From assembly GCA_019114305.1 (NCBI GenBank), contig DXFU01000040.1, positions 23,359 through 87,358 on the forward strand: a DNA stretch of 64,000 nucleotides. Reading direction: 5' to 3'. Source of the stretch: Candidatus Hungatella pullicola. GTDB taxonomy: Bacteria; Bacillota; Clostridia; Lachnospirales; Lachnospiraceae. The notes beneath the pieces are model-generated. The model did not search any database. It had not been told where the DNA came from and was given only the letters and a program-made list of their open reading frames with translations. Shown here one piece after another: positions 18,682 through 26,913 of this stretch. Positions within the stretch are counted from its first letter, which is position 1; every line of letters begins with the position of its first letter. A program made the position numbers and the translations under genes.

Positions 18682-19560
18682 ATGGAGATTCGTCTGCTTC
18701 GGTATTTTTTGACAGTTGCTAGGGAAGAGAGTATTACAAAGGCTGCTGAAGCGCTGCATATTACGCAGCCAACTTTGAGCAGACAGATGGCCCAGATGGA
18801 AGAAGAAATGGGAGTCAAGCTTTTCCACAGGGGTACCAGAAAAATATCCCTTACCAGTGAGGGATTATTGCTTCGCCGACGGGGAGAGGAAATTTTGGAG
18901 CTGGTAGACAAAACAGAAAGGGAGCTTGCAAAGCAGGATGAGACAGTGGAAGGCATGGTATCCGTAGGCTGCGGTGATTTGACGGCTGTGCAGATTCTTC
19001 CGGACTTATTCCGTTCTTTCCATGAGCGTTATCCGGCAGTTACTTTTGATTTATACACAGCAACTGCTGACGATGTAAAGGATCGGATGGACAGGGGGCT
19101 GACAGATCTGGGGTTGCTGCTGGAACCTGTCAGTATAGAAACGTATGATTATATACGCCTTAATCAACGGGAAGAGTGGGTGGTTGCCATGCATCCGGAA
19201 TCACCACTGGCAGAACTGGAACGTGTTACGGCAAAGGATTTGAAGGATGTTCCTCTGATTTTACCTCGAAGGCTTACGGTTCGAAGTGAATTGGCACATT
19301 GGTTCGGCCAGTATTACAGCAATTTGAATGTTCTGTTTACCAGCAATCTTCCCTCCAACAGTTGTATTATGGTGAACAGCAAACTGGCATACGCCATTAT
19401 CGCTCAGGGCTCCATTTCCTTTTGGGATAAGGGAAACATCACATGTCGTCCACTGTCACCGCCGCTGACGGCGACCAGTGTGCTGGCATGGAAGCGCCAT
19501 CAGCCATTTGCGGCGGCAGCCGAAAAATTCATTCAATATGCCAGGGAGACTTTGGGGTAA
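18682..19560 (+). CDS. LysR family transcriptional regulator
   Basis: This 292-residue protein has the N-terminal LysR helix-turn-helix (MEIRLLRYFLTVAREESITKAAEALHITQPTLSRQMAQ split over residues 1-38) and a C-terminal periplasmic-binding-like effector domain. There is no divergent gene to point to a target, because upstream is the rnf terminator and downstream is an accessory patch. The closest class by sequence is the CysL/YbhD-like group, but the ligand is not predictable. Confidence 0.9.
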   Translation: MEIRLLRYFLTVAREESITKAAEALHITQPTLSRQMAQMEEEMGVKLFHRGTRKISLTSEGLLLRRRGEEILELVDKTERELAKQDETVEGMVSVGCGDLTAVQILPDLFRSFHERYPAVTFDLYTATADDVKDRMDRGLTDLGLLLEPVSIETYDYIRLNQREEWVVAMHPESPLAELERVTAKDLKDVPLILPRRLTVRSELAHWFGQYYSNLNVLFTSNLPSNSCIMVNSKLAYAIIAQGSISFWDKGNITCRPLSPPLTATSVLAWKRHQPFAAAAEKFIQYARETLG

Positions 19561-19658
19561 AGCAAATTATTTGTCTTTTTGATTACAATGATATTAAAAG
19601 AATTGAAAGAGCTTTATATAACGACTTATAATAAGAAATACGGAGGCACAGAAGAATA

Positions 19659-19682
19659 GCACTTGAAATACAGTGCCTTTTT
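19659..19682 (+). terminator. Terminator after lysR
   Basis: GCACT and AGTGC form a short stem with an 8-base loop followed by CTTTTT. The rest of the 19561-19910 interval is AT-rich, without a supportable gene. It includes an ATAAATTGGAATTTA segment present twice (19883 and 19906), 23 bases apart. Confidence 0.45.
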
Positions 19683-19910
19683 CTAGGCTATAAAATAGCA
19701 ATGTTTATCATTTCCTGATTATCTGTTCTTTACTTATTAAAGCATTATTGGTCAAAAGTTTATTGCGAAAGCAATGTTATAAGACACGCTTGATAAATGA
19801 TGATAAAATAAGTATTCTTATCAAAGCAGAAAAGAAATGACAGTATTATTTATCCATGATATAACTACCTACAAAGAAAACAATAAATTGGAATTTATGG
19901 AGATGATAAA

Positions 19911-20417
19911 TTGGAATTTAGGTTAGCTAATATGGGTGATTTAAAAGAACTGAAAGATATGTATAAAGAAATCGTTAAGGATATGAATGATAATAACATT
20001 CAAATTTGGGACGACGTTTATCCTTGTGATTTTTTTTAAAATGATATCAAAAATAATCAAATGTATATTTTGATTGACAGCAATGAAATTATTTCAGCAT
20101 TTGTTTTATGTAATACGAACGCAGGTGCCGAGAAAGTACAATGGAATAAAGAGTTTGGTAAATCAATTTATTTAGATAGATTGGGAGTAAACACTAAATG
20201 TTGTAAGAAAGGAATAGGAACATTAATGCTCGAAAAAGCAAAGAAAATCGCAAAATCAAAAGGGTATGATTGTTTACGATTGTTTGTTGTTGATATCAAT
20301 ATACCTGCTGTTAACCTTTATGTTAAGAACGGTTTTATAAAAGCACAGGGTATTTACGATGAAATATTTGATGATGGCTTTGTTTTACATGAATACGGGT
20401 TTGAAACAGAACTCTGA
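19911..20417 (+). pseudogene. GNAT family N-acetyltransferase, broken by an in-frame stop
   Basis: Reading from a TTG at 19911 (GGAGATGATAAA upstream) the frame gives a continuous GNAT protein of about 168 residues, interrupted once by TAA at 20037-20039 within CDFF-stop-NDIKNNQMYIL. A GAA or AAA codon is expected there. The downstream part has the acetyl-CoA region KGIGTLMLEKAKK and the C-terminal LFVVDINIPAVNLYVKNGF. The second half (from ATG 20061) is open, but lacks the N-terminal strand-helix. The gene is far more AT-rich than its neighbours, suggesting acquisition. It could be a sequencing error in the T run. Confidence 0.75.
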
Positions 20418-20429
20418 GTTGTACATAAA

Positions 20430-20715
20430 ATCCCAGTTCATAGATAACTAGCATACTCCAATTTCCAATTCCGCAGGCAAAGGGAGCCAGACACGGTTGC
20501 GGCAAAACCTGAAATTTCTGTTCCAAAAGGTTTGGAAAGATTTTGTTTTTTATCCCACGTACATAGGAAATTTTTTCCCATAATGACTGCATGAAGATCT
20601 GACTCCCGGTTTCTATATTTATGGACCGTTGTCTTGCTTAAAGAAACGCCTTTTCTGTCCAGGAAGATTTTCTTTGCAGTGATTCCCTGGCTGAGATATT
20701 CTTTTTCGGAAGGTC
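20430..20715 (-). pseudogene. Decayed IS3-type transposase fragment
   Basis: On the minus strand one frame shows EYLSQGITAKKIFLDRKGV followed by SLSKTTVHKYRNRE, resembling the helix-turn-helix to linker region of IS3-family transposases (ITAKRI...TTVHKYM). The frame is broken by stops on both sides. A TGTCAAGTCTACACTTTTTTGAC segment at 20751-20773 may be an element end. Only a remnant remains between the GNAT pseudogene and the P-loop gene. The family call is by memory of motifs and is moderate. Confidence 0.4.
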
Positions 20716-20896
20716 ATTCTGTTTTCAAGGTGCTGTCCATCTATGAACTATGTCAAGTCTACACTTTTTTGACCGGCTGTGCTGTAATTCGTAAGGTAGG
20801 AAATCAGCCCGGAAAATTCACTGTTTCCACGGTCTCGGGATTGTGATAGAATAACAAAATAAGATCATAAACTGGAAATTGCGAGGCGAAATATAG

Positions 20897-21442
20897 ATGA
20901 AACAAGGACGAATTGTTCTGATTACTGGAGCGCCGGGAACGGGCAAAACTACAACGGCATCTATCATTGCCAAAGAATCAGATATGGAAAAATCTGTACA
21001 TATGCGCACAGATGACTTTTATCATTATTTAAGCAAAGGAGCAATACCGCCACATTTGCCAGAATCAAATGAACAAAACAAGATTGTAATTGAAGCCTTT
21101 TTAGAAGCGGCAAAGCGATATGTCCGTGGCGGATATGATGTAATTGTAGACGGCATTGTGGGGCCATGGTTTTTGGAGCCGTGGCTAAACAGCGTTCGAG
21201 AGCATTATGAAGTGCACTATATTGTTTTAAGAGCCAGCAAGGAAGAAACCATGAAACGAGCAATTGAACGCTCAAAATTAGACAGAGAAACAAATATTGA
21301 ATTAGTGGAGACTATGTGGGAGCAATTTCGTAATCTGGGGATGTTTGAATCGAATGTTGTAGATACGACCACTCATTCAATTCAAGATACTGCTGCCGCA
21401 GTAAAAGAGCTTATATCACGTAAAACTGCCTTGCTCCATTAA
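20897..21442 (+). CDS. P-loop ATPase/kinase-like protein
   Basis: This 181-residue protein starts MKQGRIVLITGAPGTGKTTTAS, with a Walker A at residues 10-19. It has an Asp-rich acceptor region (HMRTDDFYHYL), a second strand VIVDGIVGPW, and a lid-like stretch RASKEETMKRAIERS. It resembles small-molecule phosphotransferases (adenylylsulfate, gluconate or chloramphenicol phosphotransferase-like AAA_33 proteins). The substrate is unknown. It lies in the AT-rich accessory patch between transposase relics, so it may be mobile cargo. Confidence 0.7.
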   Translation: MKQGRIVLITGAPGTGKTTTASIIAKESDMEKSVHMRTDDFYHYLSKGAIPPHLPESNEQNKIVIEAFLEAAKRYVRGGYDVIVDGIVGPWFLEPWLNSVREHYEVHYIVLRASKEETMKRAIERSKLDRETNIELVETMWEQFRNLGMFESNVVDTTTHSIQDTAAAVKELISRKTALLH

Positions 21443-21600
21443 AGCGGACTGGTGGATAATGCTTTCTTGTGCGAGTTGGCCGCACACCCGGTTTATGAGA
21501 GATGTGGTTGGACTGTCCATCGGGTACAAATGACAGAAGAAAAAGATAGTGTCAAGGTTTTTTCGCAAAAATTAAAACCTAGCCGTTTGGCGGCCGTCAG
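21443..21600. other. Spacer with a possible GNAT-like relic
   Basis: The plus strand can be read as LAAHPVYERCGWTVHRVQM followed by a short tail, which looks like the end of an acetyltransferase-type protein but has no start and is only about 50 codons. Nothing else is supportable here. Confidence 0.15.
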
Positions 21601-21985
21601 TCATCCGGCTATGATATCAGACAGCTGATCCTCTTCTGGTTTGAAAAGATGATCCATATTCATGTAGCGTTTGGAACCCCAGCTGGTTGCTGCCACATGA
21701 CGCAGTCTGGCACATACCAGCATCAAGGCGCTTTGCCCGTCGGGAAAAGCACCGATCGCTTTTGTACGTCCTTTAATCTTACGGTTGAGACGCTCAATAG
21801 CGTTATTGGTCCGGATCCGAGTCCAATGCTGCGCAGGAAAATCTATATAGGTCAGGGTTTCTTCGATTCCGTTCTCTACCTTCTTGGCAGCTTTGGCAAG
21901 CTTCATGGCTCGGAGTTTCTCCGCTACTTGGATTGCTTTTTCACGGGGCGCTTCCTTATTTTTTTCCAATCTTTGATAAGCATGT
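21601..21985 (-). pseudogene. C-terminal fragment of an IS256-family transposase
   Basis: The last ~125 residues of the minus-strand frame match the IS256 (mutator-type) C-terminus: HWTRIRTNNAIERLNRKIKG with the catalytic Glu region, then GAFPDGQSALMLVCARLRHV and YMNMDHL. The N-terminal two thirds, with both catalytic Asp residues, are absent. The frame continues without a stop into a fragment of a different transposase family upstream (next entry), so this is a recombination product. The junction is placed only roughly. Confidence 0.8.
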
Positions 21986-22508
21986 CTCAAAACAACATTT
22001 TTATCAGCAGACTGCATATTCTCCCGTTCCAATTTGTAATCATTGGAAGAAAGGCGGAATAAATAATTTGTTTTTTGGGTTTTACGCAAATCAATAAATT
22101 CGATAGACGGGTAACCTATGTCAAAAATGGCTAATACAGGTTGATTGATCTTTATATACTGTAAATGCTCCAGGTTATTTTGGGCGAGTTCTGTCTCACT
22201 GGCGGAAATATATGAAGTTGCAATATCCAAATAAAATTGATTAAAAATATGGTACATGCCACTTACAAGAGACCGCACCTGGCCAAGATCTGGATGCTGA
22301 TTATTACTTTTTCCAAAACGATTTCTGTGTTCTACAGAATTTGGTACTTCCCCTTTGCCGCCATCAATGGTCAATAGGAGAAATCCATTTCGCAGTTTTG
22401 GTGCTGAAGAGCTATAAAAGACAGCCAGCTATTCATCATGCAGATAAGAAAAAATTCTGGATTAAGGCGTTTTCGTTGCTGTAAATATCCTTGTTTCGAT
22501 ATTTTCAT
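21986..22508 (-). pseudogene. Broken IS4-type transposase N-terminal part
   Basis: Starting at ATG 22508 (minus) the sequence reads MKISKQGYLQQRKRLNPEFF; it then shifts frame in a run of six T (22454-22449). In the new frame (FSYLHDE) it meets TAG at 22431-22429 and continues with LLLTIDGGKGEVPNS and VLAIFDIGYPSIEFI, DDE motifs of IS4-type transposases. A frameshift, a stop and loss of the C-terminal part show it is dead. From TTG 22374 the open frame runs on into the IS256 fragment to 21601. Confidence 0.7.
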
Positions 22509-22637
22509 AGAGAAATCTCCCATATTGAACTTTAATATTTTATGATTAGGGACTTTCGGAGTAATTGAACTTCGTCCGAAAAATTACATTGTATAGTGAG
22601 GTAATATGTGATATGATGCTTATAGGAGGTGATGTTC

Positions 22638-22961
22638 TTGAATATTACATCGGACATGATCTATGGATATACGGATGGAATCATCCTGCGGTGTCTGATG
22701 GAGGGGGACAGCTATGGCTATGATTTAAACCATTCGATTTTTGACAAAAGCGGACAACAGTACGAATTAAAGGAGGCGACCCTTTATACCACTGTCCGAC
22801 GACTGGAAAAGCAGGGATATATAGTTTCTTACTGGGGAGAGGAGAGCGCTGGCGCAAGGAGGCGTTACTATTCTATCACAAACAAGGGAAAGGAATATTT
22901 TTATAAGCGTCTTCAGGAATGGAACACTATGAAAAACCTGTTGGACATATTGTTCAGCTGA
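22638..22961 (+). CDS. PadR family transcriptional regulator
   Basis: This 107-residue PadR winged-helix protein has the DNA-binding domain in DGIILRCLMEGDSYGYDLNHSI and ELKEATLYTTVRRLEKQGYI, and the wing GARRRYYSITNKGKEYF. The start is taken as TTG 22638 because AGGAGG (22624-22629) is correctly spaced from it; an ATG at 22632 would be too close. It is followed after 16 bases by a HAAS-domain membrane protein, the usual PadR partner, which the regulator presumably represses. Confidence 0.9.
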   Translation: MNITSDMIYGYTDGIILRCLMEGDSYGYDLNHSIFDKSGQQYELKEATLYTTVRRLEKQGYIVSYWGEESAGARRRYYSITNKGKEYFYKRLQEWNTMKNLLDILFS

Positions 22962-22977
22962 TAAGGAGGAAGAACGC

Positions 22978-23661
22978 ATGAAAGGTGAGGAAAAACTTTG
23001 TCATTATCTGGAGCGGGCCTTTTATGGAATCCGGCAGACAAAAGAAATACAGGAGGAAAAAGAAGCTCTTTTGGCGGAGCTTACTAAAAAATATCAGGCG
23101 TTGCTTGAGCAGGGGTATGAACCGGAAAATGCTTATCAGACGGTTATCAGCGGAATTGGGGATATTTTTGAACTGGTAGATGGAATTGTGGGAAATATGG
23201 ATTCGGAACATAGTTGGGAAAGAGAAAAAACAATGGCTGATCAAACACCAGAAGCCAAAAATTTGACGTGTCAGCCTTACTCTAACTTTTATAAGGTACT
23301 TCCCTATGCAGTGGCAGGAATTTTTTTCTTACTCTGGCTTTGGGAGCTTATTTTCCCAGCGGGACCAAAGGAACAGATGATCCTTCCCCTGCTGCTTTTA
23401 GGCGCTGCTCTGGGGGCGGCGGCTTTATGGCTTGTTCTTAGGGCGCCAGAATTATCCTCCATAAAAGAAATACCGGCTGTCTGTCTGCTGAAGGCGGCTG
23501 TATATTGTATTGCGGCTATTTTGTTCTTTCGGGCGGCCACAAAGCCACATCTTGTGAAAAATATGTGGCTGATTCCTCTGGGGGCATTGGCTATCAGTCA
23601 GTTGATTTCCATCTGGACAGCTTTTCAGAAAGAAAAGAAAAGAGGTGGTCACGATGAATAA
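22978..23661 (+). CDS. HAAS-domain (DUF1700-type) membrane protein
   Basis: This 227-residue protein has an N-terminal soluble helical HAAS domain (about residues 1-75; EALLAELTKKYQALLEQGYEPENAY) and a membrane part with four hydrophobic helices (about residues 100-220). Such proteins typically accompany PadR regulators and are thought to link regulators or sensors to the membrane. An AAGGAGG site precedes the ATG. Its end overlaps the next gene by 8 bases. The precise function is unknown. Confidence 0.8.
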   Translation: MKGEEKLCHYLERAFYGIRQTKEIQEEKEALLAELTKKYQALLEQGYEPENAYQTVISGIGDIFELVDGIVGNMDSEHSWEREKTMADQTPEAKNLTCQPYSNFYKVLPYAVAGIFFLLWLWELIFPAGPKEQMILPLLLLGAALGAAALWLVLRAPELSSIKEIPAVCLLKAAVYCIAAILFFRAATKPHLVKNMWLIPLGALAISQLISIWTAFQKEKKRGGHDE

Positions 23662-24133
23662 AAACAAATTTTTGGCAAGGGCAATTTTTTGGTTTTGTAT
23701 TCTTGTTTTTGCTTTGATTGTAGGCCTTTTCCCTCAACAGCTACAAAAAAGTGGTCCAGTAAATGGGTCTGGAGCCGAAGAGGCTGTTATGAAAGATCCT
23801 GCGGCCGGTCTTGGGGCTGATGGCCCTGCTGTGAGTGGGCCTAAAAAATCTGGCTCTGAGGAAGAAGAGAAGAAAGCAGGACCGAAGAAGGAGGCGGAAG
23901 CCGGTATAAAGGAGCCGAAGGCTGATCCTGTGGCTGCTACTGAGACAAAGCCTGTACCGGCTCCCCAAAAGCCAGCTGCTGGCGCAGAATCCGAAAACCC
24001 GAAGGCGGTTACAGAAAAAAAGAAACCAGCCCCAAAGGCAAAGCCTGGGGAGGAGAAAGGCCCCGGAGAGGAGAAACCAGCCCCAAAGGCAGACTCTGGA
24101 GTGGAAAACCCGAAACCGGAATTGTCTGTATAG
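23654..24133 (+). CDS. Membrane-anchored Lys/Pro/Ala/Glu-rich protein
   Basis: This 159-residue protein begins MNKNKFLARAIFW and has a single hydrophobic helix (about residues 8-27), then a disordered extracellular tail rich in Lys, Pro, Ala and Glu with imperfect repeats (KKPAPKAKPGEEK, EEKPAPKADSG). It has no cysteine, sorting signal or catalytic motif. The ATG at 23654 follows GAGGTGG and overlaps the HAAS gene by 8 bases, so it is the third gene of the PadR operon. The tail composition suggests a wall-spanning spacer or charged stalk; this is inference. Confidence 0.7.
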   Translation: MNKNKFLARAIFWFCILVFALIVGLFPQQLQKSGPVNGSGAEEAVMKDPAAGLGADGPAVSGPKKSGSEEEEKKAGPKKEAEAGIKEPKADPVAATETKPVPAPQKPAAGAESENPKAVTEKKKPAPKAKPGEEKGPGEEKPAPKADSGVENPKPELSV

Positions 24134-24260
24134 AAAGGGACCGAATAGATTTGTGGCCCATTGTTGTGAAATGATAAAAACTGCCATAGAAACATTGAGC
24201 TATAATCCTAACTGCCATCTGTCGAACAGGCAAGAGGCGTGGAATTAGCCAGACAAGAGC

Positions 24261-24303
24261 AAAAAACAGGCATGGTCCGTCTTCAGCGGCCATGCCTGTT
24301 TTC
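24261..24303. terminator. Bidirectional terminator
   Basis: AAAACAGGCATGG and CCATGCCTGTTTT form a perfect 13-bp stem, closing the PadR operon (plus) and the lacI-uxaC operon (minus). Confidence 0.85.
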
Positions 24304-24333
24304 TTAAGTTTCTATTAGATTGAGAAAGAATGA

Positions 24334-25737
24334 TTATACATCAAATCCAAAATACTTAATTGCGTTATTGTAGGAAATTCCCTCAATGATTTCTTTTAAG
24401 GCTTTCATATCAGCAGGATACTCGCCGTTCTCTACCCAGCCGCCGATTAACTCGCAGAGAATTCTTCTGAAGTACTCATGTCTTGTGTAGGAAAGGAAGC
24501 TTCTAGAGTCGGTCAGCATACCGATGAAATTGCCAAGGCAGCCTAAATTAGCCAGAGAAGTCATCTGCTCGGTCATGCCTACCTTGTGATCGTTGAACCA
24601 CCAAGCAGAGCCCTGCTGAATCTTTCCAGGACACTTGCTCTGGAAGCAGCCGATAATGGTTCCGATGGAAGCGTTGTCATTAGGATTGAGAGAGTAGATG
24701 ATGGTCTTGGGGATCTCATCTGTTGCGCTTAATGCATTTAAGAAATCAGCCATCTGTGCGGAAGGCGCGTAGTTGTTGATACAGTCAAATCCAGTATCCG
24801 GGCCAAGTTTTTCATACATCAGAGCGTTGTTGTCTCTCTTGCAGCCATAGTGAAGCTGCATTACCCATCCCATACGATTGTATTCTTTTGCAACAAACAG
24901 CATGAAAGATGTCTTATATTTTAATTCTTCTTCCTTGGTAACTGCCTGTCCTGCAAGGCCTTTCTGGAAGATTGTATTTAACTCGGCATCATCGGCAGGA
25001 ACATACATTACATATTCAAGAGCGTGGTCAGATACGCAGCAGCCCATGGAAGCGAAGAATTCCATGCGGTTCTTTAATGCATCCTTTAAGGAATTCAGAT
25101 CTTTGATTTCAATTCCGCTGGCAGCAGAAAGCTTAGCCATGTATGCGGCGAAATCAGGCTTTTCAATGTTCATAGCCTTGTCTGGTCTCCATGCAGGAAG
25201 AACCTTTACCTCGAAGGAGTCATCCTCAGCCAGCTTCTTATGCCACTCAAGGGTATCGGCAGGATCATCTGTAGTACAGATTAAGGTAACGTTGGACTTG
25301 CGGATGATGTTGCGTACGCTCATGGAATCCTGATGGAGTTTTTCGTTGCAAAGATTCCATACTTCTTCAGCTGTATCTCCATTTAAATATCCGTCATATC
25401 CGAAGTATCGTTTCAGTTCCAGATGGCTCCAATGATACAGTGGGTTGCCGATCAGCTTTGGCATGGTCTCAGCCCATTTCTGGAATTTCTCTCTGTCACT
25501 GGCATCTCCTGTGATGTACTTCTCATCTACGCCATTGGAACGCATCTGACGCCATTTATAATGGTCGCCTCCCAGCCATACCTGAGTGATATTGTCAAAT
25601 TTGCGGTCCTCCCAGATTTCCTGGGGGTTAATATGGCAGTGATAGTCCACAATTGGCATTTGCTCTGCGTAGGCATGATACAGGGTTTTAGCTGTATCTG
25701 TGGAAAGTAAAAAGTCTTTGTCCATAAATTTCTTCAT
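24334..25737 (-). CDS. uxaC: Glucuronate isomerase
   Basis: UxaC converts D-glucuronate to D-fructuronate (and galacturonate to tagaturonate), the first step of hexuronate use. The length is 467 residues, standard for the family. The metal-site motif DYHCHINPQEI is near residue 30, and further family blocks are HYGCKRDNNALMYEKLGPDTGFD and MLTDSRSFLSYTRHEYFRRILC, each broken into shorter conserved pieces. It lies 20 bases downstream of the LacI regulator on the minus strand. A GGAGG site (25740-25747 region) precedes the ATG. Confidence 0.97.
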   Translation of the reverse strand: MKKFMDKDFLLSTDTAKTLYHAYAEQMPIVDYHCHINPQEIWEDRKFDNITQVWLGGDHYKWRQMRSNGVDEKYITGDASDREKFQKWAETMPKLIGNPLYHWSHLELKRYFGYDGYLNGDTAEEVWNLCNEKLHQDSMSVRNIIRKSNVTLICTTDDPADTLEWHKKLAEDDSFEVKVLPAWRPDKAMNIEKPDFAAYMAKLSAASGIEIKDLNSLKDALKNRMEFFASMGCCVSDHALEYVMYVPADDAELNTIFQKGLAGQAVTKEEELKYKTSFMLFVAKEYNRMGWVMQLHYGCKRDNNALMYEKLGPDTGFDCINNYAPSAQMADFLNALSATDEIPKTIIYSLNPNDNASIGTIIGCFQSKCPGKIQQGSAWWFNDHKVGMTEQMTSLANLGCLGNFIGMLTDSRSFLSYTRHEYFRRILCELIGGWVENGEYPADMKALKEIIEGISYNNAIKYFGFDV

Positions 25738-25757
25738 TGGAAGCTCCTCCTTATAAA

Positions 25758-26759
25758 TTAAAAATTTGTGGTACCTCGTTGTATCAGTTCTCCTGATATG
25801 ACAGTTTTAGAAGGAACTGTCTCTCCTTCCAGGACTTTCATTAAAGTATTTACGGTAGCGTTGCAGAGATCTTCTACCTTATTGTCTATGGAAGATATTT
25901 CAGGATCGGCGCATCGGGCTAAGGTGGAATTGTTATAACCGATAATACTCAGATCATCGGGAACCGAAAGACCCGCCCGATGGGCATATTTAACAGCCCC
26001 TACGGCCATAATGTCCTCAGAGGCCAGAACTGCATTGAAAAGGACTCCCCTGGCAGCTACGGTACACAGAAGCCGTACTGTTTCGTCCAGATCCTTGGGG
26101 CAGGAGCAGATCAAATCTTCCCTGTGAGGAAGCCCGGCCCGGGAACAGGCATCATGATATCCCTTCAGCTTTTGGATGCTGCTGTAGGAACTGCCTGAAT
26201 AGAGAAACAGAATATGGGAATGTCCGGAAATCATGAGACTGTTGGCCGCTTTGAAAATTGCGGTTCGGTCATCGCAGATAGTACTGTAGATACCTTTCCC
26301 TTCTAAAGCACCGTTAACCAGCATAATCGGAAGCTGTTTCGCCGCTTCCAGAAGGTAATTATTATCCTGAGGCTTCGATTCAATATACTGAGAACCGGCC
26401 AGAATAACCCCATCCACCCGCTTGGAGAGAAGAAGCTCCAGGCATTTTTTTTTGTTGTCCGGCAGATATCCGCTGCAGCAGAGAAGGGAATTGTACCCGT
26501 TTCTGCGGAGGGCCTGTTCCAGATAATAGATGGCATTGGCCAGATATGGATCTGAGGAATCCGCGCACATGACGCCAATGGTTTTCATGGTGTTAAGACC
26601 CAGGCTTCTGGCGAAAATATTAGGGGTATACCCTAATTCATCCATTACTTCCAGAACCCGTTTTCTGGTTTTTTCACTGACATTGGGGTTCCCGTTGATG
26701 ACACGGGAAACGGTGGCGATGGATACCTGTGCCTGCCTGGATACGTCGTAGATGTTCAA
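25758..26759 (-). CDS. LacI family transcriptional regulator
   Basis: This 333-residue repressor has an N-terminal LacI helix-turn-helix (MNIYDVSRQAQVSIATVSRVINGNP..., residues 1-50) and a periplasmic-binding-protein effector domain. It is cotranscribed with uxaC and divergent from an IclR regulator of the KDG branch. A perfect operator-like palindrome lies at its own promoter, so it most likely autoregulates and senses a hexuronate or an early intermediate. Confidence 0.92.
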   Translation of the reverse strand: MNIYDVSRQAQVSIATVSRVINGNPNVSEKTRKRVLEVMDELGYTPNIFARSLGLNTMKTIGVMCADSSDPYLANAIYYLEQALRRNGYNSLLCCSGYLPDNKKKCLELLLSKRVDGVILAGSQYIESKPQDNNYLLEAAKQLPIMLVNGALEGKGIYSTICDDRTAIFKAANSLMISGHSHILFLYSGSSYSSIQKLKGYHDACSRAGLPHREDLICSCPKDLDETVRLLCTVAARGVLFNAVLASEDIMAVGAVKYAHRAGLSVPDDLSIIGYNNSTLARCADPEISSIDNKVEDLCNATVNTLMKVLEGETVPSKTVISGELIQRGTTNF

Positions 26760-26776
26760 AACATCACCTCCGGTGA

Positions 26777-26792
26777 ATGTAAGTATTTACAT
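26777..26792. promoter_or_regulatory. Probable LacI-family operator
   Basis: ATGTAA-GTAT-TTACAT is a 16-bp palindrome immediately downstream of the -10 box of the lacI-uxaC promoter, the expected place for repression by the encoded LacI protein. Confidence 0.55.
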
Positions 26793-26801
26793 GCTGGTTT
26801 T

Positions 26802-26830
26802 ATTATACATAATGGGAGAACATTTTACAA
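26802..26830 (-). promoter_or_regulatory. lacI-uxaC promoter
   Basis: On the minus strand TTGTAA (26830-26825) and consensus TATAAT (26807-26802) are 17 bases apart. Confidence 0.7.
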
Positions 26831-26860
26831 TCCCTGAAATAGGATAATAGTAAAAATCTG

Positions 26861-26890
26861 TTGCGGAAAAAGGTAAAATTAGGGTATACT
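26861..26890 (+). promoter_or_regulatory. iclR promoter
   Basis: TTGCGG (26861-26866) and TATACT (26885-26890) are 18 bases apart, 23 bases before the IclR start. Confidence 0.55.
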
Positions 26891-26913
26891 AGAAACAGAA
26901 CGGAGGCCTTGCC

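Noticed and set aside
23734..24195. Minus-strand frames of about 150 codons opposite the Lys/Pro-rich gene
   Set aside because: They arise from the low-complexity repeats of the plus-strand gene; composition (Gly/Phe/Ser-rich) and missing ribosome site argue against them.
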